In this document: piece by piece, positions 1-7,909 of the stretch
Layout of the letters: every line of letters begins with the position of its first letter
Position numbering within the stretch: position 1 is the first letter of the stretch
NCBI GenBank assembly: GCA_027449605.1
Contig: DAIDLH010000102.1
Coordinates: 1 to 42,742 of the forward strand
DNA from: Candidatus Muproteobacteria bacterium
GTDB taxonomy: Bacteria; Pseudomonadota; Gammaproteobacteria; Acidiferrobacterales; Sulfurifustaceae
Direction of reading: 5' to 3'
Length of the DNA: 42,742 bases
The notes under the pieces: model-generated
What the model was told of the DNA's origin: nothing
The model's database searches: none
Seen by the model: the letters and a program-made list of their open reading frames with translations, nothing else
Translations under genes and position numbers: made by a program

Positions 1-369
1 ATCATGTTTTTCGCTTTTTTCTACACCGCCTTGGTGTTCAATCCCAAGGAGACGGCGGAGAATCTGAAGAAATCCGGGGCGTTCATCCCGGGCATACGGC
101 CGGGGGAGCAGACCGCCGGCTACATCGACGGGGTGATGTCGCGGCTGACGCTCGCGGGAGCACTCTACTTGGCCGGGGTGAGCCTGCTGCCGGAGTTTCT
201 GATCGTGAAGTGGAACGTGCCGTTCTACTTCGGCGGCACCTCGCTGCTGATCGTGGTGGTGGTGTGCATGGATTTCATGGCCCAGGTACAGGCCCGGTTG
301 ATGTCGCACCAGTACGAGAGCCTGCTGCGCAAGGCCAACCTGACCGGCGGGATGGGGTTGCCGCGCTAG
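1..369 (+). CDS. secY: SecY, protein translocase channel subunit (C-terminal part)
   Basis: This is the last 122 codons of SecY, the membrane channel of the Sec translocon; the 5' part lies outside the window and the reading frame is open from base 1. Visible features are the family motif [22 protein letters not shown], the two last membrane spans ([18 protein letters not shown] and [15 protein letters not shown]) and the conserved cytoplasmic tail ending in [11 protein letters not shown]. The gene is followed 31 bp later by rpmJ and then the alpha operon, the standard proteobacterial order at the end of the spc operon. The first ATG, at base 4, is internal and not the true start. Identification is secure. 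Confidence 0.97.
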   Translation: MMFFAFFYTALVFNPKETAENLKKSGAFIPGIRPGEQTAGYIDGVMSRLTLAGALYLAGVSLLPEFLIVKWNVPFYFGGTSLLIVVVVCMDFMAQVQARLMSHQYESLLRKANLTGGMGLPR

Positions 370-400
370 AGGCGGTTTTGAGGGTATTCGGAGAACGAAG

Positions 401-514
401 ATGAAAGTAAGGGCATCGGTCAAGAAAATGTGTCGGAACTGCAAGATCGTGCGGCGCAAACGCGTGGTGCGGGTGATCTGTTCCGATCCGACCCACAAAC
501 AGCGGCAGGGGTGA
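401..514 (+). CDS. rpmJ: Ribosomal protein bL36
   Basis: A 37-residue protein beginning [20 protein letters not shown], the classical start of bL36, a small protein of the 50S subunit. It is the zinc-binding (C+) form: Cys11, Cys14, Cys27 and His32 make a CxxC...C...H ribbon. A purine-rich GGAGAACGAAG stretch precedes the ATG as ribosome binding site. Its place between secY and rpsM is the expected one. Confidence 0.97.
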   Translation: MKVRASVKKMCRNCKIVRRKRVVRVICSDPTHKQRQG

Positions 515-525
515 GCCGGAGCAGT

Positions 526-583
526 CGCGAAGGCACTTAACGTGCCTTCGCGCCGGCGAACGCCCGGCCATGGAAGGCCGGGC
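526..583. promoter_or_regulatory. Two tandem hairpins between rpmJ and rpsM
   Basis: Bases 526-536 and 542-552 form a perfect 11-bp stem with loop TTAAC. Bases 562-569 and 576-583 form a second perfect 8-bp stem with loop ATGGAA. Neither is followed by a T-run, so a simple rho-independent terminator is not supported. They lie in the 225-bp spacer that separates the spc and alpha operons. In E. coli a structured leader near rpsM is the target of S4 autoregulation; whether these hairpins take that role is inference. Confidence 0.5.
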
Positions 584-666
584 TGGGGTTCAGCGAAGCC
601 TTTAGGCATCGCGCCACGGATGGCTGGTAGGTGGGTGGATAGTAGAAAGAAACCAACGCTAAATAG

Positions 667-695
667 TTGATTTTTACCGGATGAATCAGTACCCT
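667..695 (+). promoter_or_regulatory. Weak candidate promoter of the alpha operon
   Basis: TTGATT at 667-672 and TACCCT at 690-695 are separated by 17 bp, placing a start just upstream of rpsM. The -10 box matches the sigma-70 consensus poorly, so transcription may mostly read through from the spc operon. Confidence 0.25.
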
Positions 696-739
696 TGCGC
701 GTTTTCCCGCAGGGGCGCGCAGCAGGAGAGACAGGCGAA

Positions 740-1120
740 ATGGCCCGAATTGCAGGCATCAATTTACCGAACCAGAAGCATATCTGGGTCGCTTTGACGT
801 CGATCTACGGGATCGGCAACACCCGCGCGCGCGGCATCTGCGCCTCCTCGGGCGTGTCCCCGACCGCCAAGGTGAAGGACCTGACCGACGCCGAAGTCGA
901 CAAGATCCGCCTCGAAGTGGCGAAGTTCACGGTCGAGGGCGATCTGCGCCGCACCGTGTCGATCAACATCAAGCGCCTGATGGATCTCGGCACCTACCGC
1001 GGCATGCGTCACCGCCGCGGGCTGCCGGTGCGCGGCCAGCGCACCAAGACCAACGCCCGTACCCGCAAGGGACCGCGCAAGAGCGTGATCCGCGGCACGG
1101 GCAAGCCGACCAGCGAATAA
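740..1120 (+). CDS. rpsM: Ribosomal protein uS13
   Basis: uS13 (126 aa) sits in the head of the 30S subunit and contacts the P-site tRNA and the 50S bridge. The start [14 protein letters not shown] is the family N-terminus and is preceded by AGGAGAGACAGGCGAA; the longer in-frame extension to 695 has no homology and was discarded. The helix-turn region [12 protein letters not shown], the [20 protein letters not shown] block and the basic tail RTRKGPRK are all present. It is the first gene of the alpha operon rpsM-rpsK-rpsD-rpoA-rplQ. Length and motifs are normal. Confidence 0.98.
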   Translation: MARIAGINLPNQKHIWVALTSIYGIGNTRARGICASSGVSPTAKVKDLTDAEVDKIRLEVAKFTVEGDLRRTVSINIKRLMDLGTYRGMRHRRGLPVRGQRTKTNARTRKGPRKSVIRGTGKPTSE

Positions 1121-1134
1121 TCCGGAACTGAATC

Positions 1135-1560
1135 ATGGCTGACAATAAAACCGCCGCACCCGAATCCGCCGCTGCCGCCGCACCGGCCAAGGCGAAGAAG
1201 CGCGTCAAGAAGAGCGTTTCCGAAGGCGTGGTGCACATCCACGCCTCGTTCAACAACACCATCGTCTCGATCAGCGACCGCCAGGGCAACGTCCTGTCCT
1301 GGGCGACCTGCGGCAACACCGGCTTCAAGGGTTCGCGCAAGAGCACGCCGTTTGCGGCCCAGGTGGCGGCCGACAAGGCCGGACGCGGCGCGCAGGAATA
1401 CGGCGTGCGTTCGCTCGAAGTGCGCGTGAAAGGTCCGGGCCCGGGGCGCGAGTCCGCGGTGCGCGCGTTGCACGCGCTCGGATTCGAGATTGCCAACATC
1501 ATCGACGTGACGCCGATGCCGCACAATGGCTGTCGTCCGGCCAAGCGTCGTCGCGTTTAA
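1135..1560 (+). CDS. rpsK: Ribosomal protein uS11
   Basis: uS11 (141 aa) lines the mRNA exit channel on the 30S platform. The core from about residue 29 ([19 protein letters not shown]) to the end [12 protein letters not shown] is fully conserved. The first 28 residues are an Ala/Lys-rich extension that makes this copy slightly longer than the usual ~129 aa. It starts 14 bp after rpsM and is followed by rpsD. Confidence 0.98.
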   Translation: MADNKTAAPESAAAAAPAKAKKRVKKSVSEGVVHIHASFNNTIVSISDRQGNVLSWATCGNTGFKGSRKSTPFAAQVAADKAGRGAQEYGVRSLEVRVKGPGPGRESAVRALHALGFEIANIIDVTPMPHNGCRPAKRRRV

Positions 1561-1584
1561 GTCCATTACGGAGAGAACCAGTCA

Positions 1585-2211
1585 GTGGCGCGTTATACCG
1601 ATTCCAAGTGTCGTCAGTGCCGGCGTGAAGGCGGCAAGCTGTTCCTGAAAGGCGAGAAGTGTTTCACCGAGAAGTGTCCGGTGGACAAGCGCGCCTACGC
1701 CCCCGGCCAGCACGGCCAGCAGAAGAGCCGCCTGTCCGATTACGGCAAGCAGCTGCGCGAGAAGCAGAAGCTGCGCCGCATCTACGGCGTGCTCGAGCGC
1801 CAGTTCGAGAATTATTACCAGGAAGCCGCGCGCCACAAGGGTTCGACCGGCGAAGACCTGCTGAAGATGCTCGAATCGCGTCTCGACAACGTCGTCTACC
1901 GCATGGGTTTCGGCATTTCGCGCGCCGAGGCGCGGCAGCTGGTGCGCCACAACGCGGTGCTGGTCAACGGCAAGCGCGTCAACATTCCTTCGTATCAGGT
2001 CCGGCCGAACGACCTGATCGAGATTGCCACGTCGTCGCGCGAGCAGCTGCGCATCAAGGCGTCGCTCGAGGCCGCGGGACAGCGCGGCATTCCCGAGTGG
2101 CTGGACGTGGACGTCAAGGCCATGAAGGGCACGTTCAAGAACGTGCCGGAGCGCAACGATCTGCCGTCGGAGATCAACGAAAGTCTCGTCGTGGCGCTTT
2201 ATTCGAAGTAA
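1585..2211 (+). CDS. rpsD: Ribosomal protein uS4
   Basis: uS4 (208 aa) is a primary 16S rRNA-binding protein and in E. coli the translational repressor of the alpha operon. It starts with GTG ([16 protein letters not shown]) after a GGAGAG Shine-Dalgarno. The N-terminus keeps a zinc-type set, Cys9, Cys12, Cys26 and Cys31, so this is the C+ form. The S4 RNA-binding domain ([11 protein letters not shown]...[20 protein letters not shown]) lies around residues 98-150. Length is typical. Confidence 0.98.
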   Translation: MARYTDSKCRQCRREGGKLFLKGEKCFTEKCPVDKRAYAPGQHGQQKSRLSDYGKQLREKQKLRRIYGVLERQFENYYQEAARHKGSTGEDLLKMLESRLDNVVYRMGFGISRAEARQLVRHNAVLVNGKRVNIPSYQVRPNDLIEIATSSREQLRIKASLEAAGQRGIPEWLDVDVKAMKGTFKNVPERNDLPSEINESLVVALYSK

Positions 2212-2241
2212 CCCGATCCGTATCTTAGCGAGGACCCTCTC

Positions 2242-3255
2242 ATGCAGAGTTCTGCGACCGAATTCCTGAAGCCGCGTCTGGTGGACGTGCAGACGCTTTC
2301 GCCGACACACGCGAAAATCACGCTCGAACCGCTGGAACGCGGCTTCGGCTACACGCTCGGCAACGCGTTGCGGCGCATCCTGCTGTCGTCGATGCCGGGC
2401 AGCGCCATCACCGAGGTCAAGATCGAGGGCGTGCTGCACGAATATTCGACCATCGAAGGCGTGCAGGAAGACGTCATCGAAATCCTGCTCAACCTCAAGA
2501 CGCTGGCGCTGCGCATGCACGGGCGCGACGAAATCACGCTGAAGCTTTCCAAGAAGGGACCGGGCGCGGTCACGGCCGGGGACATCCAGCTGGAGCACGA
2601 CGTGGAAGTGGTCGATCCGAAGCATCTGATCGCCACCCTCACCAAGGAAATCACGCTCAACATGGAGATCAAGATCAACCGCGGGCGCGGCTATCAGCCG
2701 GTCGCGGCGCGCGCCGGCGAGACCGGCCGGTCCATCGGCGCCATGCAGCTCGACGCCTCGTACAGCCCGATCCGCCGCGTCGCCTACACCGTCGAGAACG
2801 CGCGCGTCGAACAGCGCACCGACCTCGACAAGCTGATCCTCGACATCGACACCAACGGCGCGATCAACCCCGAAGAAGCGGTGCGGCGCGCGGCCAACAT
2901 CCTGCAGGACCAGATATCCATCTTCGTCGACCTGAAGAGCCCCGAGGCCAAGTCGGAAGAGAAGAAGGAACCCGAGATGGACCCGCTGCTGCTGCGCCCG
3001 GTGGACGATCTCGAGCTCACCGTGCGTTCGGCCAACTGCCTCAAGGCCGAGAACATTTTTTACATCGGCGATCTGATCCAGCGCAGCGAGTTCGAGCTGC
3101 TCAAGACCCCGAACCTCGGCAAGAAGTCGCTTACCGAGATCAAGGACGTCCTGGCGCAGCACGGACTGTCGCTGGGGATGAAGCTCGAAAACTGGCCGCC
3201 GGCGTCGCTCAAGGACCGGGAGAAGATCCCGGAACAGCAGGGTTCCGGCAGCTGA
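2242..3255 (+). CDS. rpoA: RNA polymerase alpha subunit
   Basis: RpoA (337 aa) dimerises to nucleate assembly of RNA polymerase and contacts UP elements and activators through its C-terminal domain. The N-terminal dimerisation domain includes [21 protein letters not shown]. The linker around residues 235-248 is charged ([13 protein letters not shown]). The alphaCTD follows, with [15 protein letters not shown] and the [17 protein letters not shown] determinant. AGGA at 2231-2234 is the ribosome binding site. The length is slightly above the E. coli 329 aa because of a longer C-terminus. Confidence 0.98.
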   Translation: MQSSATEFLKPRLVDVQTLSPTHAKITLEPLERGFGYTLGNALRRILLSSMPGSAITEVKIEGVLHEYSTIEGVQEDVIEILLNLKTLALRMHGRDEITLKLSKKGPGAVTAGDIQLEHDVEVVDPKHLIATLTKEITLNMEIKINRGRGYQPVAARAGETGRSIGAMQLDASYSPIRRVAYTVENARVEQRTDLDKLILDIDTNGAINPEEAVRRAANILQDQISIFVDLKSPEAKSEEKKEPEMDPLLLRPVDDLELTVRSANCLKAENIFYIGDLIQRSEFELLKTPNLGKKSLTEIKDVLAQHGLSLGMKLENWPPASLKDREKIPEQQGSGS

Positions 3256-3275
3256 TACGAAAAGAAGGTTAAATC

Positions 3276-3764
3276 ATGCGTCATCACAAAAGCGGCCGTA
3301 AACTCAATCGCACCAGCAGTCATCGCGAGGCGATGTTCCGCAACATGGCGGTGTCGCTGCTGCGTCACGAACAACTGACGACCACGCTCCCCAAGGCGAA
3401 AGAACTGCGGCGCGTGGCCGAACCGCTGATCACGCTGGCCAAGAGCGCGACGCTCGCCAACCGCCGCCTGGCCTATTCACGGCTGCGCGACCGCGAGATC
3501 GTGGGCAAACTGTTCGACGACCTCGGCGTGCGCTTCAAGGACCGTCCGGGCGGCTATCTGCGCATTCTCAAGACCGGCTATCGCCATGGCGATTCCGCGC
3601 CCCTGGCGCTGGTGCAGCTGACCGAACGCCAGGCCGTCTCCGCGGCCGTGGAACCGGCGGCTGAAACGCCGGCGGCGGAAGGCAAGGCCCGGAAGACCAA
3701 GGCCGCGCCCAAGAAGAAAGCCGCCAGGAGCAGGAAAACGGCGGCCAAGGCCGCGGCGGAATAG
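3276..3764 (+). CDS. rplQ: Ribosomal protein bL17 with long basic tail
   Basis: bL17 lies near the polypeptide exit of the 50S subunit. The core [20 protein letters not shown] to the [22 protein letters not shown] block (about residues 1-120) is standard. The protein then continues for about 42 residues as an Ala/Lys/Glu-rich low-complexity tail, giving 162 aa against the usual ~127. The tail is in frame up to the operon terminator, so it is not a sequencing artefact at the edge. It is the last gene of the alpha operon. Confidence 0.97.
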   Translation: MRHHKSGRKLNRTSSHREAMFRNMAVSLLRHEQLTTTLPKAKELRRVAEPLITLAKSATLANRRLAYSRLRDREIVGKLFDDLGVRFKDRPGGYLRILKTGYRHGDSAPLALVQLTERQAVSAAVEPAAETPAAEGKARKTKAAPKKKAARSRKTAAKAAAE

Positions 3765-3788
3765 CGGCGGTTCGAAGCTTCGTTCGAC

Positions 3789-3818
3789 AAAAGCCGGGCC
3801 CCTGTGCCCGGCTTTTTT
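3789..3818 (+). terminator. Rho-independent terminator of the alpha operon
   Basis: Bases 3791-3799 (AAGCCGGGC) pair perfectly with 3806-3814 (GCCCGGCTT) around the loop CCCTGT, followed by a T-run to 3818. It lies 25 bp after the rplQ stop and closes the operon. Confidence 0.92.
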
Positions 3819-3853
3819 ATTTATCGCGTCGTGAGCGACAATAAGGCGGCGTC

Positions 3854-4585
3854 ATGATAGCCCTGTTCACCGATTTCGGTCTCAGCGACCCCTACGTCGG
3901 CCAGCTGCACGCGCTGTTCGCGCGCGAAGCGCCGGGCGTGCCGGTGATCGACCTGTTTCATTCGGTTCCCGATTTCCACGTCCGCGCCGGGGCGTATCTG
4001 TTGCCGGCCTACGCGCGCGATTTCCCGCCGGCCACGGTTTTCGTCGGCGTCGTCGATCCGGGCGTGGGCGGCGCGCGCCGGCCGGTCATGCTCAAGGCCG
4101 ACGGACGCTGGTACGTCGGTCCGGACAACGGCCTGTTTGAAATCGTGATGCGGCGCGCCGTTGAACACGAATGTCGCGTGATCCGCTGGCGTCCGGCGCG
4201 GCTGTCCGACAGTTTTCACGGGCGCGACCTGTTCGCGCCGGCGGCGGCGCGGCTCGCGCGCGGCGAAACACCGGATTCGGAGCCGGTCACGCTGACGGTT
4301 TCTGCCGACGAGTCCTGGCCGGAGGACCTGCCTGAAATCGTGTACGTGGATCATTACGGCAACGGCATCACCGGCTTGCGCGCGGAGACGCTGAATCCGC
4401 GGAAGGCGCTGCGTATCGGGGGCGAAACGGTGAACTATGCGCGGGTTTTTTCGGAGGCGTCGCCGGGCGCGGCGTTCTGGTACGAAAACGCGAACGGGTT
4501 GGCCGAAATCGCCGTCAACCGCGGCAGCGCCGCCGCGCGTTTCGGCCTGAAGCCCGGCGACCGCGTCGGCATCCCGGAGGCGTGA
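3854..4585 (+). CDS. SAM hydrolase (adenosine-forming), DUF62 family
   Basis: A 243-aa member of the SAM hydroxide adenosyltransferase family, relatives of fluorinase and chlorinase that use water to split S-adenosylmethionine into adenosine and methionine. Family marks are FTDFGLSDPYVGQ at residues 5-17, DPGVGG, GPDNGLFE, SFHGRDLFAPAAARLA and VDHYGNGITG. The physiological purpose of the housekeeping members is not settled. It starts 36 bp after the alpha operon terminator and is probably co-transcribed with the GGDEF-EAL gene 7 bp downstream. Family assignment is firm; the exact reaction is from family knowledge. Confidence 0.9.
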   Translation: MIALFTDFGLSDPYVGQLHALFAREAPGVPVIDLFHSVPDFHVRAGAYLLPAYARDFPPATVFVGVVDPGVGGARRPVMLKADGRWYVGPDNGLFEIVMRRAVEHECRVIRWRPARLSDSFHGRDLFAPAAARLARGETPDSEPVTLTVSADESWPEDLPEIVYVDHYGNGITGLRAETLNPRKALRIGGETVNYARVFSEASPGAAFWYENANGLAEIAVNRGSAAARFGLKPGDRVGIPEA

Positions 4586-4592
4586 GCATCGC

Positions 4593-7055
4593 ATGAAAGA
4601 CTGGAGTCTGCAGAAACGGGTGCTGTTCCTGGCGCTGGCGCCGCTCACGGTGGCGGTGCTGCTGCTGGCCTTGCAGCAATTCACCAACGCTCGCATCCAG
4701 GATCTGGAGCAGGCGCTGCACGACCGCGGACAGACGCTCGCCGTGCGTCTGGCGTCGACCAGCGAGGAGGCGGTGGCGACCCGCAACCGCAAGAAGCTGG
4801 AGGAACTGCTCGAAACGGTGTTGAAGGAAAAGAACGTGATGTCGGTCACGGTCACGGACATGAGCGGCAGCATTCTCGCGCGCGTCGCCGCCGACGAAAA
4901 GGACAAGGCCCCGGTCCTCGACGTCACGCGCTACAAGTTCCTGGCGCCGGTTTATCGCAGCGAGCCCGCCGCGGCGGACTCGCACCGGCAACTGGGATGG
5001 GTCTCCGTGTCGCTTTCCCGCGCCGCGTTGCAGACCGAGCAGAACCGGATCCTGTTCCAGAGCCTGTTCATGGTCGTGCTCGGCCTGGGGCTGACCGTGG
5101 TGTTCGCGTTGCGCATGGCGCGCGCGGTGACGCGGCCGGTGCTGTCGCTCACCCGCGCGGTGGAAAAGATCAAGAATGGCGAGCTCGATCATCGCGTGAG
5201 CACGCAGTCCGGCGGCGAAGTCGGACGGCTCGAGGACGGCATCAACGCCATGGCCGCGGCGCTGCAGCAGGCGCGCGACAACGAGAAAAAGCGCTCCGAA
5301 GACGCGCTGTTCCTGGAAAAAGTGCGCGCGCAGGTGACGCTCGAATCCATCGGCGACGGCGTCATCACGACCGATGCCGGGGGTCGCATCGTCTACATGA
5401 ACCCGGTGGCCGAGCAGTTCACCGAATGGAAGAGCGACGCCGCGCAAGGCAAGCCGCTCTCCGAGGTGTTCAAGATTTTCGACGAGGACTCCAACCGGCT
5501 CGAGGAGTATCCGATTCATTACTGCCTCCGGGATGGCCGCATCATCCGCCACGACAGCCATCATCTGCTGATGAGCCACGACGGCGGCAAGATCGAAATC
5601 CAGGATTCGGCCGCGCCGATACGCGACCGGAGCGGCGCGATTCTCGGCGCCGTGGTGGTGTTCCATGACGTCACGGAAATCCAGGGCATGGCGCGCCGCA
5701 TGGCGTTTCTGGCGAGCCATGACCCGCTCACCGGCCTGCTCAACCGGCGCGAGTTCGAAACCCATCTGCAGCAGGCGCTCGAAACCGCGCAGACCGGGAG
5801 CCGCGAGCATGCGCTGCTGTATCTCGACCTCGATCAGTTCAAGATCGTCAACGACACCTGCGGACACATCGCCGGCGATGAATTGCTCAAGCAGCTGGCG
5901 AACCATCTGCAGAAGGAAATCCGCGCCAGCGACGTGCTCGCGCGCCTGGGCGGGGACGAGTTCGGCGTGGTGCTGGAGGATTGTTCCGTCGACAAGGCCA
6001 AGCAGATCGCCGACCTGCTGCGGCAGTCGGTCAAGGATTTCCGGTTTCTGTGGGAGAGCCGCACGTTCGAGATCGGCGTCTCCATCGGCTTGGTGCCGAT
6101 CTCGCGCGACAGCGGCGGGATCACGGAAGTGCTGAGCGCCGCCGATTCCGCCTGTTACGTCGCCAAGGACCACGGGCGCAACCGCATCCACATCTACCAG
6201 CCGGGCGATCGCGCCATGGCCCAGCGCCGCGGCGAGATGCAATGGGTGCACCGGCTGCGCCAGGGGCTGGAAAACAACAGTTTCGATCTCTATTGCCAGG
6301 CGATCGTGCCGGTGCGCGAGGGAAACCGGCCGCCGGGCCGCTTCTACGAAATCCTGGTGCGCGTCCAGGACGAGGACCTGGTGCTGCCGGCGGCGTTCAT
6401 CCCGGCCGCGGAGCGCTATCACCTCATGCCGTCGATCGACCGCTGGGTGATCCGGTCGGTGTTCTCGATGCTGGAAGAATACCGGTCGCGGCGCGGGGAC
6501 GCGGACGAACACGGCGCGGCGCATTTCGCCGTCAACCTCTCCGGCCAGTCGCTGGGGGATGAAAAATTCCTCGAGTTCGTCATGCAGCAGTTCGCGCAGC
6601 ACCGCATCGATCCGGCGAGCATCTGCTTCGAGATCACCGAGACCGCGGCCATCGCCAACCTGGCGCGGGCGCGGGATTTCATCGCCCGTTTCAAGAGCAT
6701 GGGTTGCCAGTTCGCGCTCGACGACTTCGGCTCCGGCCTGTCGTCGTTCGGTTACCTCAAGAGCCTGTCGGTGGACTATCTCAAGATCGCGGGCGATTTC
6801 ATCGAAGGCATGGTCGAGGACCCGGTGGATCACGCGATGGTGGACGCCATCAACCAGATCGGGCACGTCATGGGGCTGATCACCGTCGCCGAGTCGGTGG
6901 AGAATTTTCCGATCCTCGACCGGCTCCGCGATCTGGGCGTGGACTACGCGCAGGGCGTGGGGATCGACGCGCCGAAGCCGCTGCACCAGCTGTTGCAGTT
7001 GCCGGAAGGGGAATGGAACGCGATCCGGGCGCGGGCGAAAGAGGCGTTGAGCTGA
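4593..7055 (+). CDS. Membrane HAMP-PAS-GGDEF-EAL protein (c-di-GMP turnover)
   Basis: An 820-aa inner-membrane signalling protein predicted to make and/or break cyclic di-GMP. Order: membrane span at about 8-28, a periplasmic sensor region, a second span at about 154-172, HAMP (about 173-225), PAS (about 250-370), GGDEF and EAL. The cyclase motif GGDEF is intact at 453-457. In the EAL domain the lead motif reads EIL at 586-588. The metal and catalytic set is otherwise visible: NLSGQ, EITET, DDFGSG at 710-715, Lys731, AESVE with Glu767, and QG. The Asp that normally follows Lys-Ile in KID is Ala733. Phosphodiesterase activity may therefore be reduced, or the domain may sense rather than hydrolyse. 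The signal sensed is unknown. Confidence 0.92.
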   Translation: MKDWSLQKRVLFLALAPLTVAVLLLALQQFTNARIQDLEQALHDRGQTLAVRLASTSEEAVATRNRKKLEELLETVLKEKNVMSVTVTDMSGSILARVAADEKDKAPVLDVTRYKFLAPVYRSEPAAADSHRQLGWVSVSLSRAALQTEQNRILFQSLFMVVLGLGLTVVFALRMARAVTRPVLSLTRAVEKIKNGELDHRVSTQSGGEVGRLEDGINAMAAALQQARDNEKKRSEDALFLEKVRAQVTLESIGDGVITTDAGGRIVYMNPVAEQFTEWKSDAAQGKPLSEVFKIFDEDSNRLEEYPIHYCLRDGRIIRHDSHHLLMSHDGGKIEIQDSAAPIRDRSGAILGAVVVFHDVTEIQGMARRMAFLASHDPLTGLLNRREFETHLQQALETAQTGSREHALLYLDLDQFKIVNDTCGHIAGDELLKQLANHLQKEIRASDVLARLGGDEFGVVLEDCSVDKAKQIADLLRQSVKDFRFLWESRTFEIGVSIGLVPISRDSGGITEVLSAADSACYVAKDHGRNRIHIYQPGDRAMAQRRGEMQWVHRLRQGLENNSFDLYCQAIVPVREGNRPPGRFYEILVRVQDEDLVLPAAFIPAAERYHLMPSIDRWVIRSVFSMLEEYRSRRGDADEHGAAHFAVNLSGQSLGDEKFLEFVMQQFAQHRIDPASICFEITETAAIANLARARDFIARFKSMGCQFALDDFGSGLSSFGYLKSLSVDYLKIAGDFIEGMVEDPVDHAMVDAINQIGHVMGLITVAESVENFPILDRLRDLGVDYAQGVGIDAPKPLHQLLQLPEGEWNAIRARAKEALS

Positions 7056-7102
7056 CGCTGTAGTTGTGTTTTACCAGATCCCCTGCCGGAAAAACTCGTA
7101 TT

Positions 7103-7351
7103 TCAATTTGCAACTGTTTCAATCCTCACCCGCTCCGAGGAGCGGGTGCAACGCGACCGACACACAGACCGCCGGCGAGGCCGCATAAGGTCCCACGGGA
7201 TCGGCGCGTTCAGCCGTTCGCGCAGGTATTCGATATCTCGCTTGAAGGTAGCGGCCGAGACACCGAGTTCATCCAGAAAATCCCGGATCGGCACTACGCC
7301 CCGGTTGCGCAGCATCCGCTCGATTTTGTAAAAGCGCTCGGTGCGGTCCAT
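7103..7351 (-). pseudogene. Truncated WYL/YafY-type transcriptional regulator
   Basis: The minus-strand frame starting at 7351 reads MDRTERFYKIERMLRNRG and continues through a winged-helix segment (VSAATFKRDIEYLRERLNAPI) to a WD at residues 53-54. That is the DNA-binding N-terminus of WYL-domain regulators. Homology stops near base 7190, and the remaining ~28 residues (LMRPRRRSVCRSRC...) are unrelated. The C-terminal ligand-sensing WYL domain (normally ~200 more residues) is absent. The break lies about 37 bp from a CRISPR-type repeat. I infer a decayed gene; a short functional DNA-binding protein cannot be excluded. Confidence 0.72.
7116..7152. CRISPR. Orphan CRISPR-type repeat (single 37-nt copy)
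   Basis: The 37-mer begins GTTTCAATCC and ends GGGTGCAAC, the layout of long palindromic CRISPR repeats. Its centre forms a perfect stem, CACCCGCTCC (7127-7136) against GGAGCGGGTG (7139-7148). Only one full copy exists in the window, so there is no array. Just upstream, 7101-7114 reads TTTCAATTTGCAAC, which equals the first and last parts of the repeat with the middle missing and may be a collapsed second copy. No cas gene is present in the window. Orientation cannot be fixed. It is most likely the residue of a lost CRISPR locus; a chance hairpin is the alternative. Confidence 0.55.
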
Positions 7352-7546
7352 CCTCCACCTCCCCGTTTTGTTATAGGGCTAGTGAACCGCAAGCCGCCGC
7401 CGGTGACAAGCTGGACATATTAAGGTGTCCGTCAGCGGGGTTATCCGGCATTGGGTTGAGGCTGAAAGAAGGATCGCCGCGGTTGACTTCACGTCCCTGC
7501 CCGTTACCGTTGATACAACGTATATACCGCGCATGAGAGCGTCATC

Positions 7547-7800
7547 ATGAAAACCAAGGCACAGAAATGGGGTAACAGCTTGGCGGTGCGGATTCCCCGC
7601 GGCATCGTCCAGAAGATTGGTCTCAAACCGGATACCGCGTTGACCATCAAGGTCCGTAAAGGGCAGATCGTCCTGGTTCCGGCCGAGGAGAGCGGGCAAT
7701 CCCGCATTACCGTCTCAGCGATCTCTTGAAGGGCGCCAAGCGTCGTGTGCGTCATGCGGAAGTGGATTTCGGGCCGCCCGTCGGACGTGAGGTCTGGTGA
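7547..7800 (+). pseudogene. Frameshifted MazE/AbrB-like antitoxin
   Basis: The frame from 7547 reads MKTKAQKWGNSLAVRIPRGI, the SpoVT/AbrB DNA-binding fold of MazE antitoxins, and runs into a stop at 7727-7729 after 60 residues. The missing C-terminus is found in another frame from about 7705: HYRLSDLLKG...HAEVDFGPPVGREVW, ending with TGA at 7798-7800. That block is the conserved toxin-binding tail of this antitoxin family. One indel between about 7680 and 7704 would restore a full-length protein of about 84 aa. A GTATATAC palindrome at 7520-7527 may be the old autoregulatory operator. Confidence 0.75.
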
Positions 7801-7895
7801 TGTCTCGCCCACGATACGTTCCCGACCGGCGCACCGTGTTGCAGACGCTCGGAAAGCTGCGTGCGCTGCTTGATTGGAGCAGCGTCAGGCGATAA
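7800..7895 (+). pseudogene. Internally deleted MazF-like toxin remnant
   Basis: The ATG overlaps the last base of the antitoxin TGA, the coupling seen in mazEF operons. The 31-residue product starts MSRPRYVPDR, like the N-terminus of MazF/PemK endoribonucleases. It then jumps straight to TVLQTLGKLRALL, which resembles the C-terminal helix of such toxins. About 80 central residues that form the catalytic barrel are missing. The toxin must be inactive, which fits the broken antitoxin upstream. The assignment rests on short matches and position, so it is moderate. Confidence 0.6.
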
Positions 7896-7909
7896 TTTTG
7901 TTTTAGCCT

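Noticed and set aside
1582-3162. A 526-aa open frame antisense to rpsD and rpoA
   Set aside because: It is a high-GC shadow of two firmly identified genes.
4515-6986. An 823-aa open frame antisense to the GGDEF-EAL gene
   Set aside because: It is His/Arg/Glu-rich, mirrors the codon bias of the real gene and matches no family; the plus-strand protein has complete domains.
7056-7352. A true CRISPR array
   Set aside because: Only one full repeat copy is present, so array status is not supported; it is reported as an orphan repeat.
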